From DATFYM01 sp035315065 (GTDB lineage Bacteria > Acidobacteriota > Terriglobia > UBA7540): DNA of 7,423 nucleotides. Under the pieces are notes generated by a model. That model was given only the letters and a program-made list of their open reading frames with translations. It ran no database searches and was not told the DNA's origin. The stretch spans positions 1 through 7,423 of the forward strand of contig DATFYM010000053.1 in the NCBI GenBank assembly GCA_035315065.1. The letters are read 5' to 3'. Both the position numbers and the translations under genes were made by a program. Positions 1 to 4,825 of this stretch are shown here, in pieces. The stretch's first letter is position 1. Each line of letters starts with the position of its first letter.

Positions 1-57
1 AGCAGGGTCTTTTCCGAGTGTCAGGCATTGGTGATTATCATCACCGTGCCAGGAAGA

Positions 58-124
58 GGGGTCAGCGTGGACTTAGTCGGAAAGCTGGTGGGTCAATTCT
101 GAGTAGCAGACGTGGGTCAATTCT
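58..124. mobile_element. possible IS21-type insertion sequence end
   Basis: Two exact copies of the 13-mer gtgggtcaattct lie at 88-100 and 112-124, 24 bp apart, with a weaker relative (ggggtcagcgtgg) at 58-70. Closely spaced direct copies of a 'gtgggtcaattt'-like motif are, from memory, typical of the termini of IS21-family elements, where they serve as transposase-binding repeats. No istA or istB coding sequence is visible, so if this is an IS end the body lies to the left of the window or is lost. The exact outer boundary cannot be fixed: no terminal CA with target duplication is evident before the TIR fragment begins at about 164. It could also be an unrelated short repeat. Confidence 0.33.
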
Positions 125-165
125 CGCGAGCGCCGAAGCCCTGGGCGGTAACCTTAACCGTTGGC

Positions 166-273
166 CTGCGCCGCACGCGGCATATCGGCGACTTTCGCCA
201 CTGGAAGGATCACGATGCGTTCCAGAAAGCCTTCGAGCGATTGCTGCGGGACCTGAAGGGTAAACAGGGGTAA
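166..273 (+). pseudogene. TIR-domain gene, 3' fragment only
   Basis: The plus-strand reading starting LRRTRHIGDFRHWKDH and ending KGKQG-stop is identical over 35 residues to the C-terminus of the TIR protein at 1497-1964. Nucleotide identity begins at about 164. There are three differences in roughly 110 bp (cgg/cga, ttt/ttc, cag/caa), all in third codon positions and all silent. Upstream of 164 the match stops abruptly and the sequence becomes IS-end-like, so the TIR fold and its catalytic region are missing. It is a dead remnant of a second TIR copy, probably cut by an insertion or deletion. It is followed directly by 7-bp repeats, as in the longer copy. Confidence 0.85.
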
Positions 274-305
274 AGGGTGAAGGGTGAAAGATAAAGGATA
301 AACGG
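271..305 (+). repeat. heptad repeat array (short copy)
   Basis: Five consecutive 7-bp units follow the TIR fragment: taaaggg, tgaaggg, tgaaaga, taaagga, taaacgg. The consensus is T-R-A-A-R-G-G. The stop codon of the fragment (271-273) is the first three bases of the first unit. The array then decays into caaagat. It is a shorter relative of the array at 1962-2038. Confidence 0.85.
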
Positions 306-375
306 CAAAGATTCTCAAGGAACGGGCTCAAGCCTGGAATCAATGGAGGAAAGACAATCCCAGCAGAACGCCGGA

Positions 376-412
376 CCTCCGCGGTGCAGCCTCATTTCTT
401 TTTCCGCGGAGG
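376..412 (-). terminator. GC-rich hairpin at the end of dcd
   Basis: A perfect 9-bp inverted repeat (cctccgcgg at 376-384, ccgcggagg at 404-412) encloses a 19-base loop that contains the dcd stop codon. It sits where a transcript from the minus-strand dcd operon should end. No T-tract follows on the minus strand, so it is not a canonical intrinsic terminator. It may act with a termination factor or protect the 3' end. Confidence 0.35.
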
Positions 413-952
413 GTACGGAACCGCTTGGTGGTGGTAGGTTCCCAAAGCTTCGATCACCTTGGGCTGAGGCGGAGTTTTGACTTCCCAGAACACGATCTGA
501 CAAACAGCGTCTTGACCTGCGAAGAACTCCAACTCCCATTCGCCGTGATTGAATAGCTCCAGAGTGATTGGACCGACAAAGCCCGGATGGATGTGGGGGG
601 CCGTAATGTGCACGGCCAGCCCGGCGCGAGCCAGGCTGCTTTTGCCGTTGACGTGCGCTGCGAACCTCCTGGGCACGAAAACCTTCTCCAAGGTCTGCGC
701 CAGCAAGAACGCACGGGGCTTGAGTTGAACGGTTTCTCCTGGATTGCGCCTGAAGTTTTCAACCTGATCGCTCGGGTCGAAGTCATGTGCCGGCCGGATT
801 ATCACGGCCCTCTGCGCCTTCTGCCTGCTGAACGTGCACCCGAGCCGCAGATCAATGGAAGATAGACCGATCTGTTCCGCGCTTATGTCCGGTTCAAAGC
901 GAATCCACTTCCGGTGCCACGCTTGCAGCAGATCTTGCTCCGCCAGCATCAT
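392..952 (-). CDS. dcd: dCTP deaminase
   Basis: The 186-residue product belongs to the dCTP deaminase/dUTPase-like trimeric family. The enzyme deaminates dCTP to dUTP in the cytosol, feeding dUMP and thus dTTP synthesis. Family marks are visible: the N-terminal SSIDLRLG segment (residues 31-38), the signature GKSSLARAGL (103-112), then the HITAPHIHPGF..ITLELFNHG block (115-137). Glu132 in ITLELFN aligns with the catalytic glutamate of E. coli Dcd (LEFYN). The first basic residue of the usual GRSS is Lys104, a conservative change. Whether it is monofunctional or also hydrolyses dUTP cannot be told. The length is normal for the family. The start ATG at 952 overlaps the stop of the upstream gene (ATGA); the second ATG at 949 would give a start closer to typical Dcd proteins. 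It is the second gene of a two-gene minus-strand operon. Confidence 0.93.
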   Translation of the reverse strand: MMLAEQDLLQAWHRKWIRFEPDISAEQIGLSSIDLRLGCTFSRQKAQRAVIIRPAHDFDPSDQVENFRRNPGETVQLKPRAFLLAQTLEKVFVPRRFAAHVNGKSSLARAGLAVHITAPHIHPGFVGPITLELFNHGEWELEFFAGQDAVCQIVFWEVKTPPQPKVIEALGTYHHQAVPYPPRKKK

Positions 953-1236
953 GGCGCCGCGTGCTCCCGTGCAAAGGATATCGGAACGTGAACGAGATTA
1001 TTTCGAGTGAGCTCCCCAGGGAGAGCCAAGACGGCCTTGTCCTTGGTGAGGCTGACGATCACGGCCCTCACTCGATCGTTCTGAATCTGATCGCGCACTA
1101 CGTATCCCGAGATATTATTCCCGGGAGCGATTTCCCAGTAGAAGTACTGCTCCGTGGGAAACATGCCGTCCTTGATCTTGGCCGGAATCAGGACAATTTG
1201 GCCGACTTTCACTCGCTGGTCGCGTTGAATAGCCAT
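949..1236 (-). CDS. conserved-looking hypothetical protein, first gene of dcd operon
   Basis: The 95-residue product begins MAIQRDQRVKVGQIVLIPAK. I do not recognise the family. It has no signal peptide or membrane segment. Alternating hydrophobic runs (VGQIVLIPA, RVRAVIVSL, KAVLALPGEL) suggest a small beta-rich cytosolic protein. Reality is supported by an AGGAGG Shine-Dalgarno 12 bases upstream of the ATG, a near-consensus promoter about 100 bp upstream, and a 4-base stop/start overlap (ATGA) with dcd. That overlap implies translational coupling and perhaps a function linked to nucleotide metabolism. No function should be assigned. Confidence 0.75.
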   Translation of the reverse strand: MAIQRDQRVKVGQIVLIPAKIKDGMFPTEQYFYWEIAPGNNISGYVVRDQIQNDRVRAVIVSLTKDKAVLALPGELTRNNLVHVPISFAREHAAP

Positions 1237-1333
1237 CCTCTTTCGTCGCCTCCTAAGCCCGCGCCATTATTTTCGTCTTTTTTTCGCCTCAATGCAAGAA
1301 AAAATGCAAACCTCGAAATCCGGGCGAGTCAGG

Positions 1334-1362
1334 ATTATTATTCCATACGCGGGTCCTGTCAA
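1334..1362 (-). promoter_or_regulatory. sigma-70-type promoter of the dcd operon
   Basis: On the minus strand TTGACA (1362-1357) is followed by exactly 17 bp and then AATAAT (1339-1334), which is 6/6 and 5/6 to consensus. Transcription would begin near 1327, giving a leader of about 90 bases before the ATG at 1236. The leader contains a four-codon mini-ORF (ATG at 1267, stop TAG at 1255-1253) whose stop overlaps the AGGAGG ribosome site of the 95-residue gene. Confidence 0.8.
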
Positions 1363-1496
1363 CTGTTACTGCCGAACCGAACCCAGCACCCACGGCCCCT
1401 CCCACGATCGGTATTGACACGATTTACAAATCCAGAGGCAACATTCCCGAAGCCTTCCTGCGCGGCGCAGGCGTCCCCGAGGACTTCATCGTTTAC

Positions 1497-1964
1497 ATGA
1501 AGTCGCTCGCCGGCCATCCGATCGAGTTCTATTCCTGCTTTATCAGCTATTCCAGCCAGGACGACGAATTTGCGCGGCGTCTGCACGCCGACCTGCAACA
1601 GAACGGTGTGCGCTGCTGGTTTGCGCCCGAGGATTTGAAGATCGGCGACAAGTTCCGCACGCGCATCGACGAGTCGATCCGCGTCTACGACAAGCTGATG
1701 GTGATCCTTACGGAGCATTCCCTCGCCAGCCCGTGGGTGGAAGAAGAGGTGGAGGCGGCGCTCGAAAAGGAGCGGAAGCAATCGGGCAAACTCGCGCTCT
1801 TTCCCATTCGCCTGGACGACGCGGTGATGGACACCGACCAGGCCTGGGCCGCCAGCCTGCGCCGCACGCGACATATCGGCGACTTCCGCCACTGGAAGGA
1901 TCACGATGCGTTCCAGAAAGCCTTCGAGCGATTGCTGCGGGACCTGAAGGGTAAACAAGGGTAA
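1497..1964 (+). CDS. TIR-domain protein, probably 5'-truncated
   Basis: The 155-residue product is nearly all a TIR domain. FYSCFISYSS (residues 11-20) is the first strand, CWFAPEDL (40-47) is the BB-loop region, and SPWVEEEV (78-85) carries Glu84 four residues after Trp80. That is the position of the catalytic glutamate in TIR NAD+ hydrolases. Bacterial TIR proteins often cleave NAD+ during phage defence, but no partner such as SIR2, SLOG or pore genes is nearby. The frame stays open upstream of the ATG, and the reading from about 1413 (IDTIYKSRGNIPEAFLRGAG, then VPEDFIVY) looks, from memory, like the segment preceding TIR in larger pentapeptide-repeat/TIR proteins. The ATG is therefore probably internal to a gene that lost its 5' sensor part. 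No good ribosome site precedes 1497. The last codons and stop are made of heptad repeat. Confidence 0.8.
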   Translation: MKSLAGHPIEFYSCFISYSSQDDEFARRLHADLQQNGVRCWFAPEDLKIGDKFRTRIDESIRVYDKLMVILTEHSLASPWVEEEVEAALEKERKQSGKLALFPIRLDDAVMDTDQAWAASLRRTRHIGDFRHWKDHDAFQKAFERLLRDLKGKQG

Positions 1965-2038
1965 AGGATAAAGGGTGAAGGGTAAACGGTGAAGGATAAA
2001 GGGTAAGGGGTAAGGGGTAAGGGGTAAAGGGTAAACAA
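1962..2038 (+). repeat. heptad repeat array (long copy)
   Basis: Eleven consecutive 7-bp units: taaagga, taaaggg, tgaaggg, taaacgg, tgaagga, taaaggg, taagggg three times, taaaggg, taaacaa. Related units extend back into the TIR coding region (tgaaggg at 1945-1951, then a 10-base unit taaacaaggg at 1952-1961). Because 7 is not divisible by 3 and each unit starts TAA or TGA, the array puts stop codons in all three plus-strand frames. The opposite strand is pyrimidine-rich and stays open. It is similar in style to the heptameric short tandem repeats known from cyanobacteria, with a different unit. Confidence 0.9.
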
Positions 2039-2055
2039 TACACGAAGCGGAGTAG

Positions 2056-2095
2056 CGCAGAGTGAGGCGTAGTTTGCCTTACTCTGCGGCTTTTT
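2056..2095 (+). terminator. intrinsic terminator after the TIR gene
   Basis: A 13-bp stem (cgcagagtgaggc at 2056-2068, gccttactctgcg at 2076-2088, one G-U pair) encloses a 7-base loop and is followed two bases later by ttttt (2091-2095). Orientation fits termination of the plus-strand TIR/heptad transcript. Confidence 0.85.
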
Positions 2096-2156
2096 ACCTC
2101 GCGCCATTGCTGAAGGTCTTTCGCGTGGCATCAAATACGTGTGTGCTCATCGCGGC

Positions 2157-2178
2157 GGGCAACAGCACGCTGTTGCCC
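2157..2178. promoter_or_regulatory. 22-bp perfect palindrome, candidate operator
   Basis: The arms gggcaacagc (2157-2166) and gctgttgccc (2169-2178) are exact inverted copies around a central ac. It lies 41 bp before the DUF4160 start. A TAGAAT box at 2205-2210 close to the start could be a -10 element, though no good -35 is seen. There is no T-tract, which argues against a terminator. An operator for the following gene pair is the simplest reading. Confidence 0.45.
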
Positions 2179-2219
2179 ACTGGCGCTAGTCTCAACCGGC
2201 GGGATAGAATCGTCATGGC

Positions 2220-2455
2220 ATGCCCACCGTTCTCAGAATAGGTGGCTACCGCTTTTTCTTGGTGTCCCTGGACCGAGGCGAGCCTCCGCACATTCACGTC
2301 AGACGGTAGAATAGGTCGCGAAGTTCTGGCTGGATCCCGTGGCACTTGAGCGAGCCGGAGGTTTCAGCCCCGGCGAACTGAATGCGATTGCGAAGCTCGT
2401 TGATGAGCATCGTGAGCGAATACTGCAGAGATGGTATGAGTTCTTCGGCCGTTGA
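2220..2455 (+). pseudogene. DUF4160 protein gene, broken
   Basis: The first part reads MPTVLRIGGYRFFLVSLDRG, then EPPHIHVRR and a TAG at 2307-2309. The rest of the family sequence continues in another frame from 2315, beginning VAKFWLDPVALERAGGF and ending YEFFGR before the TGA at 2453-2455. Both halves match the DUF4160 family, normally about 75-80 residues and, from memory, often found next to DUF2442. Between the halves lie eight bases (tagaatag) where nine are expected. Inserting one base at any position still leaves an in-frame TAG, so a single sequencing slip cannot explain the lesion. The HVH/HVR region before the break and the KFWLDP motif after it are well preserved, suggesting recent loss. 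Confidence 0.88.
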
Positions 2456-2807
2456 AATACAGGAAGCTCGCGCCCAGTCTGTCAGGGTCAACAACGAAGC
2501 CTTAACCGTTGACTTAGTTGACGGCAGGACCATCATCGTGCCCTTGCTCTGGTTTCCTCGCCTTTGGCATGGCACGCCGCAGGAGCGCAATCACTTCGAA
2601 ATCTTCGGAGATGGAACCTACCTCCATTGGCCCGATCTTGACGAAGATCTGACGGTGGCCGGTTTGTTGGCCGGGCGCCAATCCGGAGAGAGCCCTCAAT
2701 CTCTGGGGAGATGGCTGGACTCTCGAAAGGGAAAGAGGAAAGGCACCGTGCGGGAGCCGTCTGACAAGCGTACGCAGCCGACGCGCCAAAAACCGGCTCG
2801 CGGCTAA
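2436..2807 (+). CDS. DUF2442 family protein
   Basis: The 123-residue product has the DUF2442 core at residues 1-80. Marks are SVRVNNEALTVDLVDGRTI (15-33), VPLLWFPRL (35-43), TPQERNHFEI (47-56) and the hallmark HWPDLDEDLTVAGLLAG (64-80). The ATG at 2436 is preferred over the one at 2382 because family members start about five residues before SAVE. It overlaps the end of the DUF4160 pseudogene by 20 bp, the usual tight arrangement of this pair. DUF4160-DUF2442 pairs resemble toxin-antitoxin modules in size and layout, but the biochemical role is not known to me. Residues 81-123 are a basic, low-complexity tail (SRKGKRKG, KRTQPTRQK) beyond the usual end, probably gained by loss of an earlier stop. 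Confidence 0.85.
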   Translation: MSSSAVEIQEARAQSVRVNNEALTVDLVDGRTIIVPLLWFPRLWHGTPQERNHFEIFGDGTYLHWPDLDEDLTVAGLLAGRQSGESPQSLGRWLDSRKGKRKGTVREPSDKRTQPTRQKPARG

Positions 2808-2816
2808 TGCGCCAGT

Positions 2817-2829
2817 CGTTAGGCGGCCA
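2817..2829 (+). repeat. 13-bp direct repeat, copy 1
   Basis: The 13-mer cgttaggcggcca occurs here, just after DUF2442, and again at 3701-3713, just after the antitoxin. In both places it is followed by a purine-rich ribosome-site-like stretch (aggtgaggag here, aagggaggag there). The two copies bracket the PIN toxin/antitoxin pair. At this copy no start codon follows at the right distance. Confidence 0.7.
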
Positions 2830-2951
2830 CAGGTGAGGAGCAAGCGTTCGCCTTGACAAAGCCGACGCCGTTATAGACGCGCTACCCCGCTCCGAGCCGC
2901 GGTCAAAAACAGCCAGCGCCTGATCGCCCGAGTGGTTGGGCCACCCCGGGG

Positions 2952-2999
2952 GTCAAGCATTTGCTTGACGGGATTCTTCCAGAGAACGTACAATTGTAC
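2952..2999 (+). promoter_or_regulatory. vapC-vapB promoter with two operator palindromes
   Basis: TTGACG (2965-2970), an 18-bp spacer and TACAAT (2989-2994) form a good sigma-70-type promoter. The toxin ATG at 3003 is only 9 bases after the -10 box, so the mRNA would be leaderless or nearly so. A palindrome with arms gtcaagca and tgcttgac (2952-2959, 2962-2969) covers the -35 box, and a perfect 12-bp palindrome gtacaattgtac (2988-2999) covers the -10. This is the layout expected for autorepression by a toxin-antitoxin complex. Confidence 0.72.
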
Positions 3000-3002
3000 A
3001 AG

Positions 3003-3404
3003 ATGGAGTACGTGGTCATCGACACGTCGGCGCTGCTCGCGGTTCTGCTGAACGAACCAGCGCGGCCGGCGCTCATCCGCGCCACGGAAGGATACGGTCT
3101 CGTCGGCGCCCCGACCCTACCCTGGGAGGTAGTCAACGCTCTGGTAGCCGGTTTCCGTCGAAAGCGGTTGTCAGCCTCGCAGGTAGGCCAAGCCTGGGCA
3201 AGCTATCAGAGCGTGCCGGTTCGCCTAGCCAGGATTAACGCGGAGCACGCTTTGGAAATCGCTATGGAGGCGGGACTGTACGCCTACGACGCTTACGTGC
3301 TGGAAACGGCGTCCGCCGAGCGGCTTCCCCTGCTAACACTGGATCGGGGCCTGGAGCGGGCCGCACACCGAATGGGCCTCAGAATGAGGGAGTTTGAGCA
3401 ATGA
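3003..3404 (+). CDS. vapC: PIN-domain toxin (VapC-like ribonuclease)
   Basis: The 133-residue product is a PIN-domain protein, expected to be a Mg2+-dependent endoribonuclease that cuts RNA (often tRNA or rRNA) when released from its antitoxin. The acidic set is complete: Asp7 in VVIDTSALLAV, Glu42 in LPWEVVNAL, Asp96 in YAYDAYVLETA and Asp114 in LLTLDRGL. The length is normal. The ATG at 3003 is preferred to an upstream ATG at 2961, because the family begins just before the VIDTSAL strand and 2961 lies inside the promoter. No Shine-Dalgarno is present, consistent with a leaderless message. The toxin precedes its antitoxin, the reverse of the usual vapBC order, and overlaps it by 4 bp (ATGA). 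Confidence 0.9.
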   Translation: MEYVVIDTSALLAVLLNEPARPALIRATEGYGLVGAPTLPWEVVNALVAGFRRKRLSASQVGQAWASYQSVPVRLARINAEHALEIAMEAGLYAYDAYVLETASAERLPLLTLDRGLERAAHRMGLRMREFEQ

Positions 3405-3706
3405 CGGTCTATAGCTACTCGGAGGCCAGGCAGCAACTTGCCGAATTACTGGATCGCGCCCGGAGGGAAGGACAGGTAGAGATCCGCCGGCGGGATGGCC
3501 AGTCCTTTGTCGTGCGCCCGACCGAAAGTGGTGGCTCGCCGCTGGACGTGCCGGGCGTGGAAACCAGTCTGTCTCGCGGGGAGGTGGTGGCTTTGGTCCG
3601 CGAAAGCCGTCGCTCCACCGAACGCTTCCTCAATGGGAAGGCTGGGCCTAGCTACCGGTTGCTGTCGACCGCTAAGAGGCGAGGACGGCTGAACCGAAGC
3701 CGTTAG
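3401..3706 (+). CDS. Phd/YefM-like antitoxin
   Basis: The 101-residue product starts MTVYSYSEARQQLAELLDRA and continues RREGQVEIRRRDGQSFVVRP, the Phd/YefM-type DNA-binding fold of antitoxins (residues 1-40). It should bind the PIN toxin encoded just upstream through its C-terminal part and repress the operon at the two palindromes near 2952-2999. The start overlaps the toxin stop (ATGA), ensuring coupled translation. Residues 75-101 are a basic tail (RFLNGK..TAKRRGRLNRSR). The stop TAG at 3704-3706 lies inside the 13-bp repeat at 3701-3713, so the present C-terminus may have been set by that repeat. Confidence 0.87.
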   Translation: MTVYSYSEARQQLAELLDRARREGQVEIRRRDGQSFVVRPTESGGSPLDVPGVETSLSRGEVVALVRESRRSTERFLNGKAGPSYRLLSTAKRRGRLNRSR

Positions 3707-3713
3707 GCGGCCA
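3701..3713 (+). repeat. 13-bp direct repeat, copy 2
   Basis: This is an exact second copy of cgttaggcggcca (first copy 2817-2829), 884 bp away. It holds the antitoxin stop codon and runs into the strong GGGAGGAG ribosome site (3716-3723) of the following gene. Confidence 0.7.
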
Positions 3714-3729
3714 AAGGGAGGAGTCTACG

Positions 3730-4254
3730 ATGACGGTATCTGTCTTTGTCGGCACCAGTGTCGACGGCTTCATTGCCCGAACGAACGGCGATCTCGACTG
3801 GCTGCCGGAGGGGGGCGGCGAACCCCACGGCTACAACGAGTTTATGGCCAGCGTCGATGCGCTGGTGATAGGCCGCAAGACCTTCGAGACGGTTTTGACC
3901 TTTCCGGCCTGGCCCTATGGTAGCAAGCGCGTGGTGGTCCTGAGTAGCCGCCCCGTCGACTTGTCCACCGTCCGCGGAGGGGTGGTTGAACAGATGGCCG
4001 GGGCTCCGGCGGAGATTGTTGCGCGACTCGCAGCTAGTGGCGCGCACCACCTCTACGTCGATGGTGGAATCACGATTCAAGGGTTTCTGCGCGCGGGACA
4101 GATTCAGCGTCTCATTATCACTCGCGTACCGGTGCTGATTGGAGAGGGAATTCCTCTCTTCGGCACCCTGCCGCGAGACATACGGCTCCGTCACGTAGCG
4201 ACTCGACACTATCCGAGCGGCCTGGTTCAGAGCGAGTACCATGTTGCCGCCTGA
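3730..4254 (+). CDS. RibD C-terminal/dihydrofolate reductase-like protein
   Basis: The 174-residue product has the RibD-C/DHFR-like Rossmann-type fold used by NADPH-dependent pterin or pyrimidine reductases. Visible marks: the opening strand SVFVGTSVDGFIA (4-16), GDLDWL (20-25), the GRKTFE motif (48-53) that binds cofactor phosphate, KRVVVLSSRP (66-75), LYVDGG (108-113) before the second nucleotide loop, and LIGEGIPLF near the C-terminus. It resembles the stand-alone YyaP/YwjB type proteins rather than true RibD or FolA, so the substrate is unknown. GGGAGGAG six bases before the ATG is an excellent ribosome site. It may be co-transcribed with the toxin-antitoxin pair 23 bp upstream; no terminator separates them. 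Confidence 0.88.
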   Translation: MTVSVFVGTSVDGFIARTNGDLDWLPEGGGEPHGYNEFMASVDALVIGRKTFETVLTFPAWPYGSKRVVVLSSRPVDLSTVRGGVVEQMAGAPAEIVARLAASGAHHLYVDGGITIQGFLRAGQIQRLIITRVPVLIGEGIPLFGTLPRDIRLRHVATRHYPSGLVQSEYHVAA

Positions 4255-4282
4255 CCCTCATTGGGAGCTGGCGCGCGCCTGG

Positions 4283-4364
4283 AGCCGTCGCGGCGTATGC
4301 GAGCGGCTGCGCCCCTGCGACGCCAAGGCAAGGACCGGCCACACGGTCACTGATTTTGTGACCG
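4283..4364. other. two hairpins in a convergent intergenic region
   Basis: Stem one pairs agccgtcgc (4283-4291) with gcga and cggct (4299-4308, one bulged g). Stem two pairs cggtcac (4344-4350) with gtgaccg (4358-4364) around a tgatttt loop. They lie between the plus-strand reductase-like gene and the minus-strand membrane-protein gene, where both transcripts should end. Neither is followed by a T-tract in either direction, so termination by them is only possible. Confidence 0.35.
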
Positions 4365-4420
4365 GGGATGGTGGTTGCCAGAGCGCTTCGAACGTAGTGC
4401 TGCTCTGAGTGACGCCAAAG

Positions 4421-4825
4421 TCACACCGGATGGAGGTTGGAGGAGTCCGAGAAATAAATCACCCAGGTGTAAACCTTCAGATCGACCTCGACAGTGTAAT
4501 CGACCTTGACGCTCACGTAGCCGCCGCCGCCGGTGACGGTAACGTTATCCGCCGTGACGGGAAGGCCCAGATTCTCGGCGCACCTCACCACGTTGGCTCG
4601 AATGACTTCGTTGGGAGCCCGTGCCGCAGAGTCGTGCGCAACGACATCTTCAAGTTGCATACCGAGCTGGAAATCCGCTACGAGAAAGGGGACCGACCTG
4701 ACGATGATGAAGACCAAGACCGAAAAAGCGGCCACTCCCAGCACCAACCTAACACTTCCGCCGCGCGCCGGCTCGGATCGCCAGACACTGAATTTAGGAT
4801 CAAAGGTTCCGCACGTATATTGCAT
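4421..4825 (-). CDS. small membrane-anchored protein, DUF4845-like
   Basis: The 134-residue product has a short N-terminal cytosolic stretch, one hydrophobic helix (about residues 25-48, VRLVLGVAAFSVLVFIIV and following), then a soluble domain ending VSVKVDYTVEVDLKVYTWVIYF. The layout (single anchor, helical middle with GLPVTADNVTV, terminal beta-strands) resembles the DUF4845 proteins common as small hypotheticals in several phyla; the match is by recollection and function is unknown. An AAGGGGG stretch about 9 bases before the ATG can serve as ribosome site. It is monocistronic and convergent with the gene to its left. It differs from its neighbours in not being toxin-antitoxin-like and may be an ancestral chromosomal gene. 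Confidence 0.65.
   Translation of the reverse strand: MQYTCGTFDPKFSVWRSEPARGGSVRLVLGVAAFSVLVFIIVRSVPFLVADFQLGMQLEDVVAHDSAARAPNEVIRANVVRCAENLGLPVTADNVTVTGGGGYVSVKVDYTVEVDLKVYTWVIYFSDSSNLHPV

Noticed and set aside
1414..1436. TTGACA at 1414-1419 as a plus-strand promoter for the TIR gene
   Set aside because: No -10 element follows at 16-18 bp, and the bases encode part of a conserved-looking in-frame peptide.
1359..1958. Open frame of 199 codons on the minus strand opposite the TIR gene
   Set aside because: It is antisense to a good TIR domain and starts within the TIR 3' end; there is no independent evidence.
1497..1964. Thoeris or other multi-gene TIR defence system
   Set aside because: No ThsA-like SLOG/SIR2 protein, channel or other effector partner occurs on either side of the TIR gene within the window.
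2853..2880. TTGACA with a TAGACG-like box upstream of the vapC-vapB pair as a second promoter
   Set aside because: The spacer is only 15 bp and the -10 is poor; the promoter at 2965-2994 is far better placed.
2817..3713. Integron gene-cassette array (gttaggc core sites around a TA pair and next to a DHFR-like gene)
   Set aside because: No matching R'' box (RYYYAAC) or paired L boxes lie 60-140 bases upstream of either gttaggc, and no integrase is present. The short repeat is kept as an observation only.
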